Positions 7,907-17,745 of a DNA stretch of 34,311 nucleotides are shown one piece after another. The position numbers and the translations under genes were made by a program. A model generated the notes under the pieces. The model saw only the letters and a program-made list of their open reading frames with translations. It searched no databases and was not told where the DNA came from. The DNA lies in NCBI GenBank assembly GCA_017882885.1, contig JADGOQ010000069.1, forward strand, positions 1-34,311, written 5' to 3'. Numbering within the stretch: the first letter of the stretch is position 1; every line of letters begins with the position of its first letter. The DNA is from Actinomycetales bacterium. GTDB lineage: Bacteria; Actinomycetota; Actinomycetes; Actinomycetales; Actinomycetaceae.

Positions 7907-8902
7907 TCAGTCGCGCTCGTCCTTGCGGGGGCGAGAGAGGAGGGCGCCCGTCATCACCAGCACCCCGAGGCCCTCGTACAGGACGGCGACGACGGCGTTG
8001 GTGATCGGCATGTCCACCCCCATCGTGGCGGCGAGGTGCGCGACCGAGCGGCAGGACTTCGCACCCTCGGCGGTCCCGCCGGTGGCCGCGACGGCGGCCT
8101 CCAGACCCATACCCGAACCCACGTTCCGCCCGAGGGTGAAGTTGCGCGAGAGGGGGGAGGCGCAGGTCGCGACGAGGTCGCCGAGGCCGGCGAGCCCAGC
8201 CATCGTGGCCGGGTCCGCGCCCAGCGTGACGGCGAGGCGGGTGATCTCGGCGAGGCCGCGCGTGATGATGGTCGCCTTCGTGTTGTCGCCGAACCCACAG
8301 CCCTCCGCCATCCCGACGGCCAGCGCGATCACGTTCTTCGCCGCCCCGGCCATCTCGACTCCGATGACGTCGTCGGTCACGTACGGGCGGAAGTAGGGCG
8401 TGGCGCACACCCGGGACATCGCCTTCGCCCGTTCGATGTCCGTGCAGGCCAGGACGCAGGCGCTCGGCTGGCCGGCGGCGATCTCGCGGGAGAGGTTGGG
8501 ACCGGAGAGCACGACGATGCGCTCCGGGTCGATGCGCAGCACCTCGGTGAGCACCTGCGTCATGCGCATGTCCGAACCGAGTTCGATGCCCTTCATCAGG
8601 GAGACCACCGGGACGCCGTCGGGCAGGTGGTGGGCCACCGGGGCAAGGACGCCGCGCGCCACCTGGGAGGGCAGGGCGACCACGAGGGTCCGGGATCGTT
8701 CCACCGTCTCCACCAGGTCGGTGGTGGCCGCGACGGTCTCCGGCAGCCGGTATCCCGGGACGTAGCGCTCGTTGGTGTGACTCTCCCGGATCTCGTCCAC
8801 GACCCCGGCGCTCCGGCCCCACACGAGCACGTCGTTGCCGGCGTCGGCGAGCACCTTGGCGAACGTGGTGCCCCAGGCCCCCGTGCCGAGCACTCCGATC
8901 AT
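7907..8902 (-). CDS. gpsA: NAD(P)H-dependent glycerol-3-phosphate dehydrogenase
   Basis: GpsA reduces dihydroxyacetone phosphate to sn-glycerol-3-phosphate, the backbone of phospholipids. The 331-residue protein starts MIGVLGTGAWGTTFAKVLA with the Rossmann GxGxxG nucleotide motif at residues 6-11. It contains VLSGPNLSREIAAGQPSA and the catalytic-lysine region GAAKNVIALAVGMAEGCGFGDNTKA. The start ATG overlaps the plsC stop by four bases (ATGA). Because PlsC acylates the product of the first acyltransfer onto glycerol-3-phosphate, the two genes act in one phospholipid pathway. Family length is normal. Confidence 0.96.
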   Translation of the reverse strand: MIGVLGTGAWGTTFAKVLADAGNDVLVWGRSAGVVDEIRESHTNERYVPGYRLPETVAATTDLVETVERSRTLVVALPSQVARGVLAPVAHHLPDGVPVVSLMKGIELGSDMRMTQVLTEVLRIDPERIVVLSGPNLSREIAAGQPSACVLACTDIERAKAMSRVCATPYFRPYVTDDVIGVEMAGAAKNVIALAVGMAEGCGFGDNTKATIITRGLAEITRLAVTLGADPATMAGLAGLGDLVATCASPLSRNFTLGRNVGSGMGLEAAVAATGGTAEGAKSCRSVAHLAATMGVDMPITNAVVAVLYEGLGVLVMTGALLSRPRKDERD

Positions 8903-9750
8903 GGGCGGGTGCGCTTCGCAAGGCCGGCGAGCGTACCCCTGGCGCGTGCGAACGCCGCGCGCACCCCCGCGGTGCGCCGCTCGGCACGCTGTGCCCGTTC
9001 GGCGGCCTTCTCGGCGAGGTAGGTGGCCTTGCTGTCACCGTCCACGCTGCGGTCCCAGAAGCGCGTGGGAGGGGTCTCGCCCCTGATCGCGGCGAGCTCC
9101 TCCGTGAGGCGCTCCATGATCCGGTCCGTGGCGGTGCGCAGCACGGCCGCGTCGATGGGCCGGTCGTACAGGTCGCTGAGGTCCACCGGCGGCCCGGCGA
9201 CGACGTCCACCCGCTGGGGGATGAGCGTCGCGAAGTGCTCGGCGAAGCGAGGGACGATGCGGTGCGCCCCCCATTGGGCGATCGGGATCACCGGCACCCG
9301 GGTCGCGAGCGCGAGTCGCGCGACACCGGTCTTGCCCCGCATCGGCCACGCGCCCGGGTCGTGTGTGAGCGTGCCCTCGGGGAAGACGGCGACACACTCC
9401 CCGCCCCGCAGCGCCGCCTCGGCATCCCGGAGGGAGTCCGCGGCCTTCGCCGTGCCGCGGTGCACGGGGATGTGCCCGACCATCGTGAGGATTCGCCCGA
9501 AGAAGGGAATCTTGAAGAGTTCCTTCTTGGCGAGGAACTTCACGGGGACGTCGTTGTCGACGAGGAAGTGCGCGAAGGTGAGCGGGTCGAGGTTCGTGAC
9601 GTGGTTGCTCACCGCGATGAAGCCGCCGGCCGAGGGCAGGTTCTCCACGCCGCTCCAGTGGCGCCGCGTAAACCACAGGAGGGGCGGCCGCAGGAGGCCG
9701 ACCACCATGCGGTACACCCAGGGGTAGGAGCGTCCAGGTGCGGAGTGCAT
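8899..9750 (-). CDS. plsC: 1-acyl-sn-glycerol-3-phosphate acyltransferase family protein
   Basis: PlsC-type enzymes add the second acyl chain to lysophosphatidic acid to form phosphatidic acid at the inner face of the membrane. The 283-residue protein has the catalytic HX4D motif NHVTNLD (His50, Asp55), a GRILTMVGHIPVHRG block and the glycerol-phosphate-binding motif FPEGT (123-127). A hydrophobic N-terminal stretch (about 11-27) could associate with the membrane. The C-terminal 50 or so residues are rich in Ala, Arg and Lys and are longer than in minimal PlsC proteins. The gene is coupled on both sides: a one-base TGATG overlap with murA and a 4-base overlap with gpsA. The exact acyl acceptor is inferred from the family. 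Confidence 0.9.
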   Translation of the reverse strand: MHSAPGRSYPWVYRMVVGLLRPPLLWFTRRHWSGVENLPSAGGFIAVSNHVTNLDPLTFAHFLVDNDVPVKFLAKKELFKIPFFGRILTMVGHIPVHRGTAKAADSLRDAEAALRGGECVAVFPEGTLTHDPGAWPMRGKTGVARLALATRVPVIPIAQWGAHRIVPRFAEHFATLIPQRVDVVAGPPVDLSDLYDRPIDAAVLRTATDRIMERLTEELAAIRGETPPTRFWDRSVDGDSKATYLAEKAAERAQRAERRTAGVRAAFARARGTLAGLAKRTRP

Positions 9751-11066
9751 CAGATCATCTCCACGTCGGCGCCCAGGGCGGCGAGCTTGCGCATGAAGTG
9801 CTCGTAGCCGCGGTTGATCAGTTCGATGCCGCTCACGTGCGAGGTCCCCTCCGCCGTGAGCGCGGCGATGAGATGCGAGAAACCGCCGCGCAGGTCGGGA
9901 ACCTCTATTTCGGCGGCGCGCAGCGTCGTGGGCCCGGAGATCACGGCCGAGTGGTAGAAGTTGCGCTGGCCGAAGCGACACTGGAGTTGGCCGAGGCACT
10001 CCCGGTACACCTGGATCTGGGCGCCCATGCCGTTGAGCGCATCGGTGAACCCGAACCGGTTCTCGTACACGGTCTCGTGGACGATGGAGAGACCGTGCGC
10101 CTGGGTGAGGGCCACCACGAGCGGCTGCTGCCAGTCCGTCATGAAACCCGGGTGCACGTCGGTCTCGATGACGATCGAGTTGAGCGGCCCACCCGGGTGG
10201 TAGAACCGGATGCCGTCGTCGTCGATGTCGAAGGCGCCGCCCACCTTGCGGAAGGTGTTCAGGAACGTCATCATCTCAGGCTGCGACGCACCACGCACGT
10301 AGATGTCGCCGCCGGTCGAGAGCGCCGCCGAACCCCACGAGGCCGCCTCGATCCGGTCCGGCAGGGACGTGTGCTCGTAGCCCGCGAGCCGGTCCACGCC
10401 CTCGATACGGATCACCCGGTCGGTGTCCACCGAGATGATGCTGCCCATCTTCTGCAGGACCGCGATCAGGTCCATGATCTCGGGCTCGATCGCGGCGTTC
10501 TTCAGCTCTGTCTTCCCCTGGGCGCGCACCGCCGTCAGCAGGGTCTGCTCCGTCGCACCCACGGACGGATAGGGCAGCTCCACCTTCGTCCCGTGGAGGC
10601 CCCGCGGCGCCGTGATGTGGATGCCCATTCCCTGCTTGTTCACGACGGCGCCGAACTGGCGCAGGATCTGCAGGTGGTAGTCGATGGGGCGATCGCCGAT
10701 GTGGCAGCCGCCCAGATCAGGGATGAATGCCTCGCCGAGCCGGTGGAGCAGCGGCCCGCAGAAGAGGATCGGGATCCGCGAGGAGCCGGCGTGGGCGTCG
10801 ATGTCGCGGACGTGCGCCGTCTCGACGTTCGCCGAGTCGAACTCGAGGACGCCGGCGGCGTCGTCGTAGTCCACGGTGACGGCGTGCAGGCGCAGCAGGT
10901 CCGCGACGACGTCGACGTCCCGGATGAGCGGGACGTTGCGCAGCACGGACGGGGTCTCGCCGAGGAGCGCCGCCACCATCGCCTTCGAGACGAAGTTCTT
11001 CGCGCCCCGAACGGTGATCTCACCCTTCAGTGGGGTTCCGCCGTTGACGCGCAGCAGGTCAGTCAT
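9750..11066 (-). CDS. murA: UDP-N-acetylglucosamine 1-carboxyvinyltransferase
   Basis: MurA transfers enolpyruvate from PEP to UDP-GlcNAc, the first committed step of peptidoglycan synthesis. The 438-residue protein contains the active-site Lys23-Asn24 (GAKNFVSKAM) and the catalytic loop GGCHIGDRP with Cys121. The loop cysteine is the residue alkylated by fosfomycin; mycobacterial MurA has Asp there. Late motifs include DVHPGFMTDWQQP. I chose the ATG at 11066 because GAGG lies 5 bases upstream; an in-frame ATG at 11087 would place that site inside the coding region. It heads the coupled murA-plsC-gpsA run and is preceded by a TATTCT element. Confidence 0.96.
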   Translation of the reverse strand: MTDLLRVNGGTPLKGEITVRGAKNFVSKAMVAALLGETPSVLRNVPLIRDVDVVADLLRLHAVTVDYDDAAGVLEFDSANVETAHVRDIDAHAGSSRIPILFCGPLLHRLGEAFIPDLGGCHIGDRPIDYHLQILRQFGAVVNKQGMGIHITAPRGLHGTKVELPYPSVGATEQTLLTAVRAQGKTELKNAAIEPEIMDLIAVLQKMGSIISVDTDRVIRIEGVDRLAGYEHTSLPDRIEAASWGSAALSTGGDIYVRGASQPEMMTFLNTFRKVGGAFDIDDDGIRFYHPGGPLNSIVIETDVHPGFMTDWQQPLVVALTQAHGLSIVHETVYENRFGFTDALNGMGAQIQVYRECLGQLQCRFGQRNFYHSAVISGPTTLRAAEIEVPDLRGGFSHLIAALTAEGTSHVSGIELINRGYEHFMRKLAALGADVEMI

Positions 11067-11122
11067 GGGTACCTCGATGCTGTGCACCGGTGCCGTGTGC
11101 GACCGGTGCTCCTAGGAGACCC

Positions 11123-11128
11123 AGAATA
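11123..11128 (-). promoter_or_regulatory. Putative -10 element of murA
   Basis: TATTCT on the minus strand would start transcription near 11115, leaving a leader of about 50 bases with a GAGG ribosome site. The leader holds the palindrome GCACCGGTGC (11084-11093), an ACCGGTGC copy (11102-11109) and CTCCTAGGAG (11109-11118). No -35 match is clear. The element lies within the 96-base gap after leuD. Confidence 0.35.
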
Positions 11129-11162
11129 GCCATCGCGCAGGCGCCACGCCCGAAAGGTGGTC

Positions 11163-11801
11163 TCAGCTCACAGGCCGCGCCGGGACGACCTCCTCCTTCG
11201 GGAGGTGGCGCGCCGGCAGGGTGCGCGGGCGCCAGGGCTCGCGGCGGGACTCGTACTCCGCGATCCCGTTGGCCCGCTGCAGGCTGAGCGAGATGTCGTC
11301 CAGGCCCTCCAGGAGCCGCCAACGGGTGTAGTCGTCGATCTCGAAGGTGGTGTGCAGGTGGCCGCAGCTCACGGTGCGTCCCACGAGGTCCACGGACACG
11401 GCGGTGCCCGGCTCGGTCTCGAGTGCCTTCCACAGCGCCTCGGCGTCCTCCTGCGTGATCACGCCGGTGACGAGCCCCTGCTTGCCGGAGTTCCCGCGGA
11501 AGATGTCCGCGAACTTGGGGCTCAGCACCACCCGGAAGCCGTAGTCCTTCAGCGCCCAGACCGCGTGCTCGCGCGAGGACCCGGTGCCGAAGTCGGATCC
11601 GGCCACCAGCACCGAGCCCTGCGCGTAGGCGGGGTTGTTCAGTACGAACGAGGGGTCGCCGCGCCAAGCGGCAAACAGCGCGTCCTCGAACCCGGTGCGA
11701 GTGATGCGTTTGAGGTAGACGGCCGGGATGATCTGGTCCGTGTCCACGTTGGAGCGGCGCAGCGGGACACCGATCCCGGTGTGCGATGAGAACTTCTCCA
11801 T
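11163..11801 (-). CDS. leuD: 3-isopropylmalate dehydratase small subunit
   Basis: LeuD pairs with LeuC to isomerise 2-isopropylmalate to 3-isopropylmalate in leucine synthesis. The 212-residue protein begins [32 protein letters not shown], the usual LeuD start. It contains the swivelling-domain motif [17 protein letters not shown] followed by [15 protein letters not shown] strong GAGGAGG ribosome site lies 5 bases before the ATG. It follows leuC by 10 bases, so the two subunits are made from one transcript. The C-terminal end is slightly longer than the minimal family. Confidence 0.96.
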   Translation of the reverse strand: MEKFSSHTGIGVPLRRSNVDTDQIIPAVYLKRITRTGFEDALFAAWRGDPSFVLNNPAYAQGSVLVAGSDFGTGSSREHAVWALKDYGFRVVLSPKFADIFRGNSGKQGLVTGVITQEDAEALWKALETEPGTAVSVDLVGRTVSCGHLHTTFEIDDYTRWRLLEGLDDISLSLQRANGIAEYESRREPWRPRTLPARHLPKEEVVPARPVS

Positions 11802-11811
11802 GGTGCCCTCC

Positions 11812-13219
<1,408 letters not shown>

Positions 13220-13221
<2 letters not shown>

Positions 13222-13275
13222 CTCATTCTCCCGCTGATCTCACATTGTGGTTGCATCTCATCTTGTGAGATGCAA
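13220..13275. promoter_or_regulatory. Operator array between leuC and the IclR/NdgR-type regulator
   Basis: The gap holds three ATCTCA repeats at 13220, 13237 and 13255, spaced 17 and 18 bp apart. The third is half of a perfect inverted repeat: TTGCATCTCA (13251-13260), a 5-base spacer, then TGAGATGCAA (13266-13275). The second has a decayed right half (ATCTCA, 5 bases, TGGTTG). This is the arrangement expected for a dimeric IclR-family regulator binding its own and the leuCD promoter. Confidence 0.65.
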
Positions 13276-13279
13276 GTAT
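13251..13279 (+). promoter_or_regulatory. Predicted promoter of the IclR/NdgR-type regulator
   Basis: TTGCAT (13251-13256) and AAGTAT (13274-13279) are 17 bases apart, and the -10 ends 6 bases before the ATG at 13286, so the mRNA may be leaderless. The inverted repeat at 13251-13275 fills the whole -35 to spacer region. A bound regulator would block its own promoter. The AAGTAT hexamer is a weak match. Confidence 0.45.
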
Positions 13280-13285
13280 CGAGCC

Positions 13286-14071
13286 ATGGACAACACTAGT
13301 GGAGTCGGCGTCCTGGACAAAGCCGCGACCGTTCTGAGTGCACTCGAGGCAGGGCCGGCGACGTTGGCGCAGCTCGTACACGCCACCCACCTCGCCCGCC
13401 CGACGGCGCACCGCCTCGCCGTCGCCCTCGAACACCACCGCTTCGTGGCGCGCGACATGCAGGGGCGCTTCATCCTGGGACCCCGTCTCGCGGAGTTGGC
13501 TTCCGCCGCAGGCGAGGATCGGCTGCTGGCTGCCGCCACCCCCGTGCTCAACATCCTGCGGGACCATACCGGGGAATCGGCGCAGCTCTATCGCCGGCAG
13601 GGCGACCAGCGCATCTGCGTCGCCGCGGCGGAGCGCCACATCGGACTGCGTGACTCCATCCCGGTGGGGGCCACCCTCTCGATGCTCGCCGGGTCCGCGG
13701 CGCAGATCCTGCTCGCCTGGGAGGAGCCGGACCGGTTGCACCGCGGCCTGCACGGCGCCTCGTTCACGGCCACCGTCCTCTCCGCCGTCCGACGGCGCGG
13801 CTGGGCACAGTCGGTCGCGGAGCGCGAGCCGGGTGTGGCGTCCGTTTCGGCGCCCGTCCGTGGGCCGTCGGGCCGGGTCATCGCCGCCGTCTCGGTCTCC
13901 GGTCCGATCGAGCGGATGGGGCGCCAGCCGGGCCGGCTGCACGCCGCCGCGGTGGTCTCGGCCGCCAACCGCCTGACCGAGGTGCTACGCCGCTCCGAGG
14001 AGGCGCAGGCGCAGCCAGAGCCGCCGGCTCCGGGGGCGCCAGCGCCCGCCGCCGCGGCGCCCCGGGCCTGA
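13286..14071 (+). CDS. ndgR: IclR-family transcriptional regulator (NdgR/LtbR-like)
   Basis: This 261-residue protein has an N-terminal winged helix-turn-helix (about 8-65; TLAQLVHATHLARPTAHRLAVALEHH) and a C-terminal IclR effector domain (about 75-235). In actinobacteria the IclR protein divergent from leuCD (NdgR in Streptomyces, LtbR in Corynebacterium) controls leucine and other amino-acid genes. The position and operator here fit that assignment. The start at MDNTSGVGVLDKAATVL is preferred over an in-frame upstream start, which would translate through the operator. The last 25 or so residues are a Pro/Ala-rich tail (PEPPAPGAPAPAAAAPRA) absent from the core family and probably disordered. 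The name is given by synteny. Confidence 0.85.
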   Translation: MDNTSGVGVLDKAATVLSALEAGPATLAQLVHATHLARPTAHRLAVALEHHRFVARDMQGRFILGPRLAELASAAGEDRLLAAATPVLNILRDHTGESAQLYRRQGDQRICVAAAERHIGLRDSIPVGATLSMLAGSAAQILLAWEEPDRLHRGLHGASFTATVLSAVRRRGWAQSVAEREPGVASVSAPVRGPSGRVIAAVSVSGPIERMGRQPGRLHAAAVVSAANRLTEVLRRSEEAQAQPEPPAPGAPAPAAAAPRA

Positions 14072-14086
14072 GGGCTGAAAGTGAGA

Positions 14087-14113
14087 AGGTCCCCTGCGCA
14101 ATGCAGGGGACCT
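14087..14113 (-). terminator. Terminator of the tRNA-Gln/tRNA-Glu transcript
   Basis: A perfect 11-bp stem, AGGTCCCCTGC / GCAGGGGACCT, with a 5-base loop starts one base beyond the 3' end of tRNA-Glu. On the minus strand it is followed by TCTCACTTTC, a moderate pyrimidine tail. It may also serve the convergent regulator gene, although there is no T run on the plus side. Confidence 0.7.
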
Positions 14114-14114
14114 G

Positions 14115-14187
14115 TAGCCCCGACCGGATTCGAACCGGCGCCGCCGCCTTGAGAGGGCGGTGTCCTGGGCCGCTAGACGACGGGGCC
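14115..14187 (-). tRNA. tRNA-Glu (anticodon CTC)
   Basis: The 73-base sequence folds as a normal cloverleaf with a GGCCCCG acceptor 5' strand and the T-loop GGTTCGAATCC. The anticodon stem CCGCC/GGCGG encloses a CTCTCAA loop, which gives anticodon CTC (reads GAG). CCA is not encoded. It lies 56 bases downstream of tRNA-Gln on the same strand and is probably co-transcribed with it. Confidence 0.96.
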
Positions 14188-14243
14188 TCAATCAACCGGA
14201 GAAATGTTACCGTGTCTCGTTCGGTTCTCCCAAATCTTGCGAT

Positions 14244-14318
14244 TTGGCTGGGGTACCAGGACTCGAACCTAGACTGACGGAACCAGAATCCGGAGTGCTG
14301 CCAATTACACCATACCCC
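14244..14318 (-). tRNA. tRNA-Gln (anticodon CTG)
   Basis: The 75-base sequence starts TGGGGTA and ends TACCCCA-G-CCA with CCA encoded. The anticodon loop TTCTGGT gives CTG (reads CAG). The anticodon stem has a C-T mismatch at position 27-43, the other four pairs being intact. The U1-A72 first pair is a known identity feature for glutaminyl-tRNA synthetase, and a glnS gene is present at 23532-25226. Confidence 0.96.
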
Positions 14319-14357
14319 AATCGATGTTCCCGGCCGAGGCCGAGGCACCGAGGAGTC

Positions 14358-14385
14358 ACTCTACCGTGCGGCGCGCGGCCGCCAA
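14358..14385 (-). promoter_or_regulatory. Promoter of the tRNA-Gln/tRNA-Glu unit
   Basis: On the minus strand TTGGCG (14385-14380) and TAGAGT (14363-14358) are 16 bases apart. Transcription would start about 32 bases before the tRNA-Gln 5' end, leaving a short precursor leader. Confidence 0.5.
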
Positions 14386-14419
14386 AATCGGCCGGTGCGT
14401 CCCGCGCCACAGAACCGGG

Positions 14420-14425
14420 TAGCCT
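14420..14425 (+). promoter_or_regulatory. -10 element of the 14432 lipoprotein gene (leaderless)
   Basis: TAGCCT ends 6 bases before the ATG at 14432, placing transcription start at the start codon. No -35 match is visible. Confidence 0.45.
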
Positions 14426-14431
14426 CGACGG

Positions 14432-15016
14432 ATGACCCCCTGCCGTCGCACGGTCCCCAGCGTCCTGGCCGTGCTGCTGCTCGCCGCGAGCGCTGCGGCC
14501 TGTGGCCCCGAGGGCTCCCCGGGTGCCGGCCGGACGGATGACCCCACCCCCACCCGGCCGTCCGGAACGGTGGACGCGGTGAGCTTCGACATGGGCAGGC
14601 TTGAGGACGCCGGCTACGTGATCAACACCGAGCAGTCGGGCGCCACACGCACCCAGTACCAGGACGCCACCTGCGTCGTCCAGACCATCCTCCTCCCCGA
14701 GAGCGTCGCGAGCGACGACGCGAGCGCCACCGAGGCGGTCTTCACCGCCCTGGGTGACCAGTTCACCGCGGTGACGGAGCGGCCCGACGTCGCGCTCCCC
14801 GTGACGGGGGGCACGCTCGCGATGCGTGCCCGCAGGATGGACGTGAACACCGGCACCGAGGTGGTCCCCATGCAGATGGCGGCGCGCGTGGTCAACGACC
14901 TCGGCATCACAATCGCCGTGACGCACGGCTGCTACGACCACACGATCACGGACGCTGAGTTCGACTCTTTGATCTCGCAGGTCGGCCTCACCGGGGTGGC
15001 ACCGTCGGGGCTCTGA
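14432..15016 (+). CDS. Uncharacterised small lipoprotein
   Basis: The 194-residue product has an Arg-containing N-terminus, a hydrophobic segment (PSVLAVLLLAASAAAC) and a lipobox ending SAAAC with predicted lipidated Cys24. A low-complexity Gly/Pro/Thr linker follows (about 25-47). The remaining 145 residues look globular, with cysteines in DATCVVQ and THGCYDH that could pair. I do not recognise a family. It sits alone on the plus strand between the divergent tRNA-Gln/Glu unit and the convergent gltX (31-base gap), with a likely leaderless promoter. It is an exported, membrane-anchored protein of unknown function. Confidence 0.75.
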   Translation: MTPCRRTVPSVLAVLLLAASAAACGPEGSPGAGRTDDPTPTRPSGTVDAVSFDMGRLEDAGYVINTEQSGATRTQYQDATCVVQTILLPESVASDDASATEAVFTALGDQFTAVTERPDVALPVTGGTLAMRARRMDVNTGTEVVPMQMAARVVNDLGITIAVTHGCYDHTITDAEFDSLISQVGLTGVAPSGL

Positions 15017-15047
15017 CAGCGAGGGAACCTGGCAACGCCGCGAGGCG

Positions 15048-16544
15048 TCAGAGTGCGTCGCGCAGGGCTCGCAGGCGGGTCAGCGACGTGTCCCTGCCCA
15101 GGATCACGATCGACTCGAACAGTGGCGGCGACACGCGGCGGCCGCTGATCGCCACCCGCAGCGGGGCGAACGCGAAGCGCGGCTTGATACCGAGTTCATC
15201 CACGAGACGCGCGCGCAGCAGTCCCTCGACGATGTCGACGTCCTCCGCGGTCTCGAGGACGGCGATCGCCTCGTCGAGGATCCGGGCGGCGTCGTCGCGC
15301 AACTGGGCGCGGGCGTCGTCCTCGATCATTACGGGTCCGTCGCGGAACAGGTAGTCGAGCGCGCCGGGGCCCTCCCCCAGCAGCGTCAGGCGCTCCTGGA
15401 CCAGCGGGGCCGCCGCGGCCAGCACGGCGTCCTCGCGCGCGGTCAGCCCGTCGCGGGTGGGTGCGCCCACCAGGCCGGCCTCGTGGAGGTACGGCACGAG
15501 GCGGGACGCGAAATCCGCGGGCGCCAGCAGTCGCAGGTGGGCGGCGTTGATGGCGGTGGCCTTCTTCAGGTCGAAGCGGGCAGGGTTGGGGTTGACGTCA
15601 CCGATGTCGAAGGCGGCGACCATCTCCTCGCGGCTGAAGAGGTCCGTGTCCGCTGAGATCGACCAGCCGAGCAGGGCGAGGTAGTTCAGCAGCCCCTCCG
15701 GGATGAACCCGTTGCGGCGGTGGGCGAGAACATTGGATTCGGGGTCGCGCTTCGAGAGCTTCTTGTTCCCCTCCCCCATCACGTACGGCAGGTGGCCGAA
15801 CTGCGGCATGACCGTCGCGATGCCGAGGTCCATCAGGGCGCGGTACAGCACGATCTGCCGGGGCGTCGACGAGAGGAGGTCCTCACCGCGCAGCACGTGC
15901 GTGATTCCCATCGCGGCGTCGTCGACGGGATTGACCAACGGGTAGAGCGGGAACCCGTTCGCCCGCACGATGACGAAGTCCGGGATGGTGCCGGGCGCGA
16001 AGGTGATCTCGCCGCGGACGAGGTCCGTGAAGGTGACGTCCTCGTCCGGCATCCGCACCCGCAGCACGGGCTCGCGGCCCTCCGCGCGGTAGGCCGCCTT
16101 CCGGGCATCGGTGAGCTCGCGGTCGAAGCCGTCGTAGCCGGAACTCGGGTCCCGGCCGGCGGCAACGTGGCGCGCCTCGACCTCCTCCGGCGTCGAGAAG
16201 GACTCGTAGACGTACCCCGCCTCGAGGAGGCGCGCGGCGACGTCGCGGTACCGGTCCATCCGCTCGGACTGGCGGTATGGGGCGTACGGCCCCCCGACCT
16301 CGACCCCCTCGTCCCAGTCGAGGCCGAGCCACCGCATGGTGTCCAGGAGTTGGAGGTAGGACTCCTCGGAGTCACGCGCCGGGTCCGTGTCCTCGATGCG
16401 GAAGACGAATGTCCCCCCGGTGTGCCGCGCGAACGCCCAGTTGAACAGGGCGGTGCGGACCATGCCGACGTGGGGGGCGCCAGTGGGTGAGGGGCAGAAG
16501 CGCACGCGGGGGGGTGCGGCCGGGGATACATTCGAGGCAGTCAT
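15048..16544 (-). CDS. gltX: Glutamate--tRNA ligase
   Basis: GluRS charges tRNA-Glu with glutamate. The 498-residue class I synthetase has the HIGH-equivalent motif SPTGAPHVG (19-27), [19 protein letters not shown] and the KMSKS-equivalent KKLSKRD. The C-terminal anticodon-binding region is complete. Because a GlnRS gene also occurs in this window, this enzyme need not misacylate tRNA-Gln and is probably discriminating, although this cannot be read from sequence alone. The ATG at 16544 is the only usable start before the conserved core. It is divergent from the aminotransferase gene (49-base gap) and close to the tRNA-Gln/Glu genes, as in other actinobacteria. Confidence 0.96.
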   Translation of the reverse strand: MTASNVSPAAPPRVRFCPSPTGAPHVGMVRTALFNWAFARHTGGTFVFRIEDTDPARDSEESYLQLLDTMRWLGLDWDEGVEVGGPYAPYRQSERMDRYRDVAARLLEAGYVYESFSTPEEVEARHVAAGRDPSSGYDGFDRELTDARKAAYRAEGREPVLRVRMPDEDVTFTDLVRGEITFAPGTIPDFVIVRANGFPLYPLVNPVDDAAMGITHVLRGEDLLSSTPRQIVLYRALMDLGIATVMPQFGHLPYVMGEGNKKLSKRDPESNVLAHRRNGFIPEGLLNYLALLGWSISADTDLFSREEMVAAFDIGDVNPNPARFDLKKATAINAAHLRLLAPADFASRLVPYLHEAGLVGAPTRDGLTAREDAVLAAAAPLVQERLTLLGEGPGALDYLFRDGPVMIEDDARAQLRDDAARILDEAIAVLETAEDVDIVEGLLRARLVDELGIKPRFAFAPLRVAISGRRVSPPLFESIVILGRDTSLTRLRALRDAL

Positions 16545-16553
16545 GATGGATCC

Positions 16554-16559
16554 ATCGTA
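16554..16559 (-). promoter_or_regulatory. Putative -10 element of gltX
   Basis: TACGAT on the minus strand ends 9 bases before the gltX ATG, which would give a leader of about 2-3 bases. There is no Shine-Dalgarno sequence in front of gltX, which supports a leaderless or near-leaderless mRNA. Confidence 0.4.
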
Positions 16560-16593
16560 TTGGGTCCGATCCCCACCATTCCCGGGAGCCCGC

Positions 16594-17742
16594 GTGACCA
16601 TCGACTTCGACTCCTTCACCCCCGACGCGTTGCGCCGCCACCCGACCGAGAAGTGGTGCGAGCCCGACGTGATCGGCGCGGGGGTGGCGGAGATGGACTT
16701 CGGCGTCGCGCCCGAGGTGGCGGCGGCGGTGCGCACGGCCGTCGACGCCGGCGCGCTGGCCTACCCGACCCCCCGCCAGGAGGAGGCCGCGCGGGCCGCC
16801 TGCGCGGGCTGGTTCGGGCGCACCACCGGCTGGGAGATCGGCCCCGGCAGGGTGCACCTCACGGCGGACGTCCTGACCGCCCTCACCCTAGTCCTGGACC
16901 ACCTGGTGCCCGCGGGCGCGCCGGTGGTGCTCCCCGTCCCGAACTACATGCCATTCCTCTCGTTGCCGGAACTGTTCGGCCATCCCGTGCTGCGGGTCCC
17001 CGGGATCACGGACGCGGCCGGGCGGTACACCATGGATCTCGACGGCATCGACGCCGCGTTCAGGGCCGGCGGGCGGCTCCTCATCCTCTGCAACCCCCAC
17101 AATCCGGTGGGGCGCGTCTACGACCGCGCCGAACTGCTGGCGCTGGCCGCGGTCGTGGACGCCAACGGCGGGCGCGTGTTCAGCGACGAGATCCACGCGC
17201 CACTCGTGCTCGACCCCACCCGCCGGCACGTCCCCTACGCCGCCGTCGACGACGTGACCGCGGGCCACGCGATCACGGCGGCGGCGATCTCGAAGGGCTG
17301 GAACGTCCCCGGCCTCAAGTGCGCCCAGCTGATCATCTCGAACGACGCCGACGCGGCCCGCTTCGCACCCGTCGCGCGGTTCGCCGCGCATCAGGCCTCC
17401 ACGCCCGGGATCATCGCCACGGCGGCCGCGTACGACGACGGCGGCCCCTGGCTCGCGGAGGTGGTCGAGTACCTCCGCGGCAACGCGGCCCATCTCGGTG
17501 ACCTGGTACGGCGCCAGCTGCCCGGCGTCGGCTACTGGCAGCCGGAGGGCACCTACCTCGCCTGGCTGGACACCCGCGGCCTCGCCCCGGAGGACCCCAG
17601 CCGGTTCTTCGCCGACCACGCAAGGGTCCTCACGACCAACGGCGCGGCCTGCGGCGCCCCCCGCTTCACCCGGTTCAACTTCGCGATGGCCCGCCCCACC
17701 CTGGACCAGGCCCTCGCCCGGATGGGCGAAGTGCTGCGGTAG
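16594..17742 (+). CDS. PatB/MalY-family PLP-dependent aminotransferase or C-S lyase
   Basis: This 382-residue fold-type I PLP enzyme resembles the MalY/PatB group, which mostly cleaves cystathionine-type C-S bonds or transaminates. Visible motifs are [18 protein letters not shown] (57-74), [14 protein letters not shown] (165-178), [11 protein letters not shown] (197-207) and the PLP-lysine motif [12 protein letters not shown] with Lys234. I chose the GTG at 16594 because GGGAG lies 5 bases upstream and the N-terminus [21 protein letters not shown] matches the family. The ATGs upstream at 16543 and 16546 would overlap the gltX start. The true substrate cannot be settled from sequence. It ends 3 bases before the convergent FAH-family gene. 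Confidence 0.82.
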   Translation: MTIDFDSFTPDALRRHPTEKWCEPDVIGAGVAEMDFGVAPEVAAAVRTAVDAGALAYPTPRQEEAARAACAGWFGRTTGWEIGPGRVHLTADVLTALTLVLDHLVPAGAPVVLPVPNYMPFLSLPELFGHPVLRVPGITDAAGRYTMDLDGIDAAFRAGGRLLILCNPHNPVGRVYDRAELLALAAVVDANGGRVFSDEIHAPLVLDPTRRHVPYAAVDDVTAGHAITAAAISKGWNVPGLKCAQLIISNDADAARFAPVARFAAHQASTPGIIATAAAYDDGGPWLAEVVEYLRGNAAHLGDLVRRQLPGVGYWQPEGTYLAWLDTRGLAPEDPSRFFADHARVLTTNGAACGAPRFTRFNFAMARPTLDQALARMGEVLR

Positions 17743-17745
17743 GGC

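Noticed and set aside
13247-13285. Upstream start for the IclR-type regulator
   Set aside because: It would make the operator and -10 region coding. The ATG at 13286 fits both promoter spacing and the family N-terminus.
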